Source: JAVVUJ01 sp964461765 (GTDB taxonomy: Bacteria; Bacillota; Clostridia; Peptostreptococcales; Anaerovoracaceae). From it: a DNA stretch of 64,000 bases. The notes under the pieces were generated by a model. The model was not told the DNA's origin and did not search any database. It saw only the letters and a list, made by a program, of their open reading frames with translations. The translations under genes were made by a program, and so were the position numbers. The stretch spans positions 5,009 through 69,008 of the forward strand of contig CAYWVS010000005.1 of NCBI GenBank assembly GCA_964461765.1, in the 5' to 3' direction. Shown piece after piece: positions 61,895 to 64,000 of the stretch. The stretch's first letter is position 1, and each line of letters begins with the position of its first letter.

Positions 61895-62015
61895 GGCTGT
61901 TACCTTCCTTTACTGTTATAGTAATAAAAGTATAGTAGCAAAATTAATGCCATTAAAAGATACTCATTTTATAATAAAATAATTCATTTAAAATAATAAA
62001 TGTAAAAAAATGGTT

Positions 62016-62041
62016 AATTTAATTCATCCCTGAATTAAATT
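62016..62041 (+). promoter_or_regulatory. Palindromic activator site upstream of the opine-type operon
   Basis: AATTTAATTCA (62016-62026) and TGAATTAAATT (62031-62041) form a perfect 11-bp inverted repeat with a 4-base centre, about 150 bases upstream of the sigma-54 promoter. An additional AATTCATTTAAA half-site lies at 61981. The rest of the 406-base gap is AT-rich. Confidence 0.6.
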
Positions 62042-62189
62042 CAAGATTAGTCTATATTTTATTATATCACGAATAAATATAAAATTAAAGAAATCGAAAA
62101 TTATAAAATAAATGAAACTTGTTGAAAATCAATAATAAATACTGATATTCATTATAAAGGATCAACTTTAAATTTATGAATAAAAGAAG

Positions 62190-62208
62190 ATTGGCAAGGG
62201 TCTTGCTT
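62190..62208 (+). promoter_or_regulatory. Sigma-54 promoter of the opine-type operon
   Basis: TTGGCA (GG at 62193-62194) and CTTGCT (GC at 62205-62206) have exactly 10 bases between GG and GC. The match to the -24/-12 consensus is better than at the BKACE operon. Confidence 0.8.
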
Positions 62209-62300
62209 TAAAACGAATATAGAATATTCTGAAAGTATATAAATTGAGATCTCAAAAAATTTTATCAAGTTAAAATTTTTTAAAATGGGAGGTTATATCT

Positions 62301-63386
62301 ATGATAATAGCAGTATTAGGTTCCGGAAATGGTGGTTGTGCAGCAGCGGCAGATTGGGCGTTGGCAGGGCATGAAGTAAGAATGTTTGATTTTGAAGAAT
62401 TCCCCGTAAATATTAAAGCTATTCACGAAAAGGGTGGTATTTCTTGTAGTGGAAAGCTGGAAGGGTTTGCAAAAATCCTTTATGCAGGTCATAATATGGA
62501 GGAAGCCATAAAAGAAGCAGAGTTCATTTTAATCATCGGACCTGCTTATAGCACTCCGGCATTTGGTAAGGCATTAAAGCCATATTTAAAGAAAGAACAA
62601 ATTGTTTGTGTTTGTCCAAGTTCTTGTGGAGGTGCAGTAGTTTTAAAGCGTGGGTTAGGGCTTGAATTGGAGGATGAAGAATTTATCATTTCTGAAACAT
62701 CCACATTGCCTTATGCTTGCAGAGTTAATTCACCTGGTGAGGTTAACATTTATCACAAGCTAAAAGGAGGATTATACATAGCAGCTCTTCCTGCAAAATA
62801 TACACCTTTAGCTTATGAAAAATTTAAACAAGTATATCCAGGAGCAAGTCCTGCAAAGAGCTTATTGATGACCATGCTTATTACGGGAAACAATATTATT
62901 CATCCTTCGGTTACATTATTAAATGCAGGAAGAATAGAATCCACCAATGGGGACTTCTATTTCTACGAGGATGGTGCTACACCTGCTGCAGGAAGATTAA
63001 TGGAAGCTATTGATAATGAAAAACTTGAATTAAGCAAGGTATTGGAAATCGGTTTGTTACCTGATATTGAAGTGAAAATTTTGCAGGAATATAATGCTGA
63101 GAAATCTTATGAAACTGGATATAGAACGGCACCGGGCTTCAAAGGCATTAAGGCTCAAAGTCAGTTGGATTACAGATACTTCAATGAAGATGTGGGGTAT
63201 GGTCTTGTTTTTATCTCTGAACTTGCGAAACAAGTAGGAGTTGAAACCCCCATTATCGATAGCATGATTTTAATTATTTCTACTATAATGAAAAGGGATT
63301 ATAGGAAGGAAGGCCTTTTGACTCCCAAAACCTTAGGGATTGAAAATTACAGTATAGAAGAATTAAAGAAAATTTTTAATGAATAA
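62301..63386 (+). CDS. Octopine/nopaline dehydrogenase-family enzyme
   Basis: 361 residues: N-terminal Rossmann motif IAVLGSGNGGCAAAADWALA, VFIIGPAYS-like loop (ILIIGPAYSTPAF), and the family C-terminal domain with GNNIIHPSVTLLNAGRIE and GYRTAPGFKGIKAQ. The catalytic His in NNIIHP is present. The family joins a 2-oxoacid and an amino acid to an opine using NAD(P)H, or splits opines in reverse. Under a sigma-54 activator and next to an antiporter, opine breakdown or fermentation-linked synthesis is plausible. GGGAGG precedes the ATG. Confidence 0.9.
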   Translation: MIIAVLGSGNGGCAAAADWALAGHEVRMFDFEEFPVNIKAIHEKGGISCSGKLEGFAKILYAGHNMEEAIKEAEFILIIGPAYSTPAFGKALKPYLKKEQIVCVCPSSCGGAVVLKRGLGLELEDEEFIISETSTLPYACRVNSPGEVNIYHKLKGGLYIAALPAKYTPLAYEKFKQVYPGASPAKSLLMTMLITGNNIIHPSVTLLNAGRIESTNGDFYFYEDGATPAAGRLMEAIDNEKLELSKVLEIGLLPDIEVKILQEYNAEKSYETGYRTAPGFKGIKAQSQLDYRYFNEDVGYGLVFISELAKQVGVETPIIDSMILIISTIMKRDYRKEGLLTPKTLGIENYSIEELKKIFNE

Positions 63387-63467
63387 TAATAAAAAATGAA
63401 AAAAGACGTTTATTTTTTTATAAAATAAATTAGCTCTGATTATTGTTGAACATAGAAAGGAGTTGTC

Positions 63468-64000
63468 ATGGAAAAAAGAAAGCCTACATATATTGAGGCA
63501 TTGTTGCCTTTTTTATTCTTAATTTTTTTGGTAGTGGTAGGGTACATCATTTTAAAGCTGAGAATTGAGGCTATGTTGATTTGCGCTGCTGCTTTTGCAG
63601 GAATTTTGGCCAGAAGGATGGGTTATAGTTGGAAGGACTTGGAAGAAGCTATATCCACCAGGCTCAAAAAAGTTACTCCTGCCATACTGATCATGTGGGC
63701 AGTGGGAATTATAATAGGAACATTTATGTTTTCCGGATCTATTCCTATTTTAATCTATTATGGATTGGAATGGGTAAATCCACAATATTTATTTGTATTT
63801 TCATTTTTAATCTGTCTTTTACTCTCTACAGTTACAGGTACAGCTTGGGGAGCAGCAGGTACAGCAGGGGTTGCCATGATTGGAATTGCACAGGGATTAG
63901 ATGTATCTTTAGGAATTACTGCAGGAGCCGTAATTTCAGGTTCTATCTTTGGAGATAAAATGTCACCTTTGTCAGACACTACCAACTTAGCACCTGCTTG
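63468..64000 (+). CDS. NhaC-family antiporter, 3' end outside the window
   Basis: 177 complete codons from ATG 63468 (AAAGGAG upstream) to the window edge. At least four membrane segments are visible, with KLRIEAMLICAAAFAGILA, TVTGTAWGAAGTAGVAMIG and SIFGDKMSPLSDTTNLAP, the strongly conserved NhaC core. NhaC-type carriers exchange sodium for protons, and some exchange organic acids such as malate and lactate. In this operon it may carry the substrate or product of the opine-type dehydrogenase. About 290 residues are missing. Confidence 0.9.
   Translation, partial: MEKRKPTYIEALLPFLFLIFLVVVGYIILKLRIEAMLICAAAFAGILARRMGYSWKDLEEAISTRLKKVTPAILIMWAVGIIIGTFMFSGSIPILIYYGLEWVNPQYLFVFSFLICLLLSTVTGTAWGAAGTAGVAMIGIAQGLDVSLGITAGAVISGSIFGDKMSPLSDTTNLAPA

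Overview
The window comes from a low-GC, anaerobic, Gram-positive bacterium of the class Clostridia. Supporting signs are AT-rich intergenic DNA, strong GGAGG-type ribosome binding sites, secreted proteins with S-layer homology (SLH) modules, ferredoxin-dependent 2-oxoacid oxidation, formate-tetrahydrofolate ligase, HD-GYP signalling proteins and two PAS/sigma-54 activators. I cannot name a genus. No rRNA, tRNA, CRISPR array, prophage or intact insertion sequence was seen.

Layout. 1-8.4 kb: a 5'-truncated SLH protein, an M23 peptidase, a GNAT/GIY-YIG fusion, a second SLH protein flanked by AT-rich tandem repeats, a CoA-binding protein and a Smr-domain protein. 8.9-17.8 kb: SulP permease, a DUF2680 protein with a response regulator and histidine kinase, sirtuin, Y-family polymerase, HD-GYP protein and TSUP permease. 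18-28.2 kb: a GntR-controlled ABC transporter, PAS/HD-GYP/PAS protein, APC permease, TetR regulator, a frame-disrupted small gene, an ABC-2/HlyD exporter and a polysaccharide deacetylase. 28.5-34.1 kb: an ATPase remnant, then a sigma-54 activator divergent from an operon of BKACE enzyme, PanE-family dehydrogenase and CaiT-like BCCT transporter. 34.5-43.1 kb: a helicase/nuclease with zinc ribbons, an intracellular-looking LRR protein, and an amino-acid ABC importer with an ATP-grasp enzyme. 43.3-59.4 kb: a 16-kb one-directional block (fhs, folD, focA, iclR, panB, panE, P-loop ATPase, a four-subunit 2-oxoacid:ferredoxin oxidoreductase, yhdT/panF, amidohydrolase, OPT transporter, NylC-like P1 hydrolase). 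59.5-64 kb: a WG-repeat protein, a second sigma-54 activator, and an octopine-dehydrogenase-family gene with an NhaC antiporter cut by the window end.

How the genes work together. The most interesting reading is that the 43.3-59.4 kb block is not pantothenate biosynthesis but a fermentative pantothenate degradation pathway. PanF imports pantothenate. A hydrolase (the amidohydrolase or the NylC-like enzyme) releases pantoate and beta-alanine. PanE oxidises pantoate to ketopantoate. PanB run backwards gives 2-ketoisovalerate and methylene-THF. The ferredoxin oxidoreductase makes isobutyryl-CoA. FolD and Fhs turn the one-carbon unit into formate plus ATP, and FocA exports the formate. panC and panD are absent, while an uptake system, an IclR regulator and an oxidative decarboxylase are present. 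The two sigma-54 modules look like separate catabolic units, one for a carnitine-like quaternary amine and one for an opine-like compound. Each has a GG-N10-GC promoter and an upstream palindrome that I could place by eye. All pathway assignments are inferences from gene families and context.
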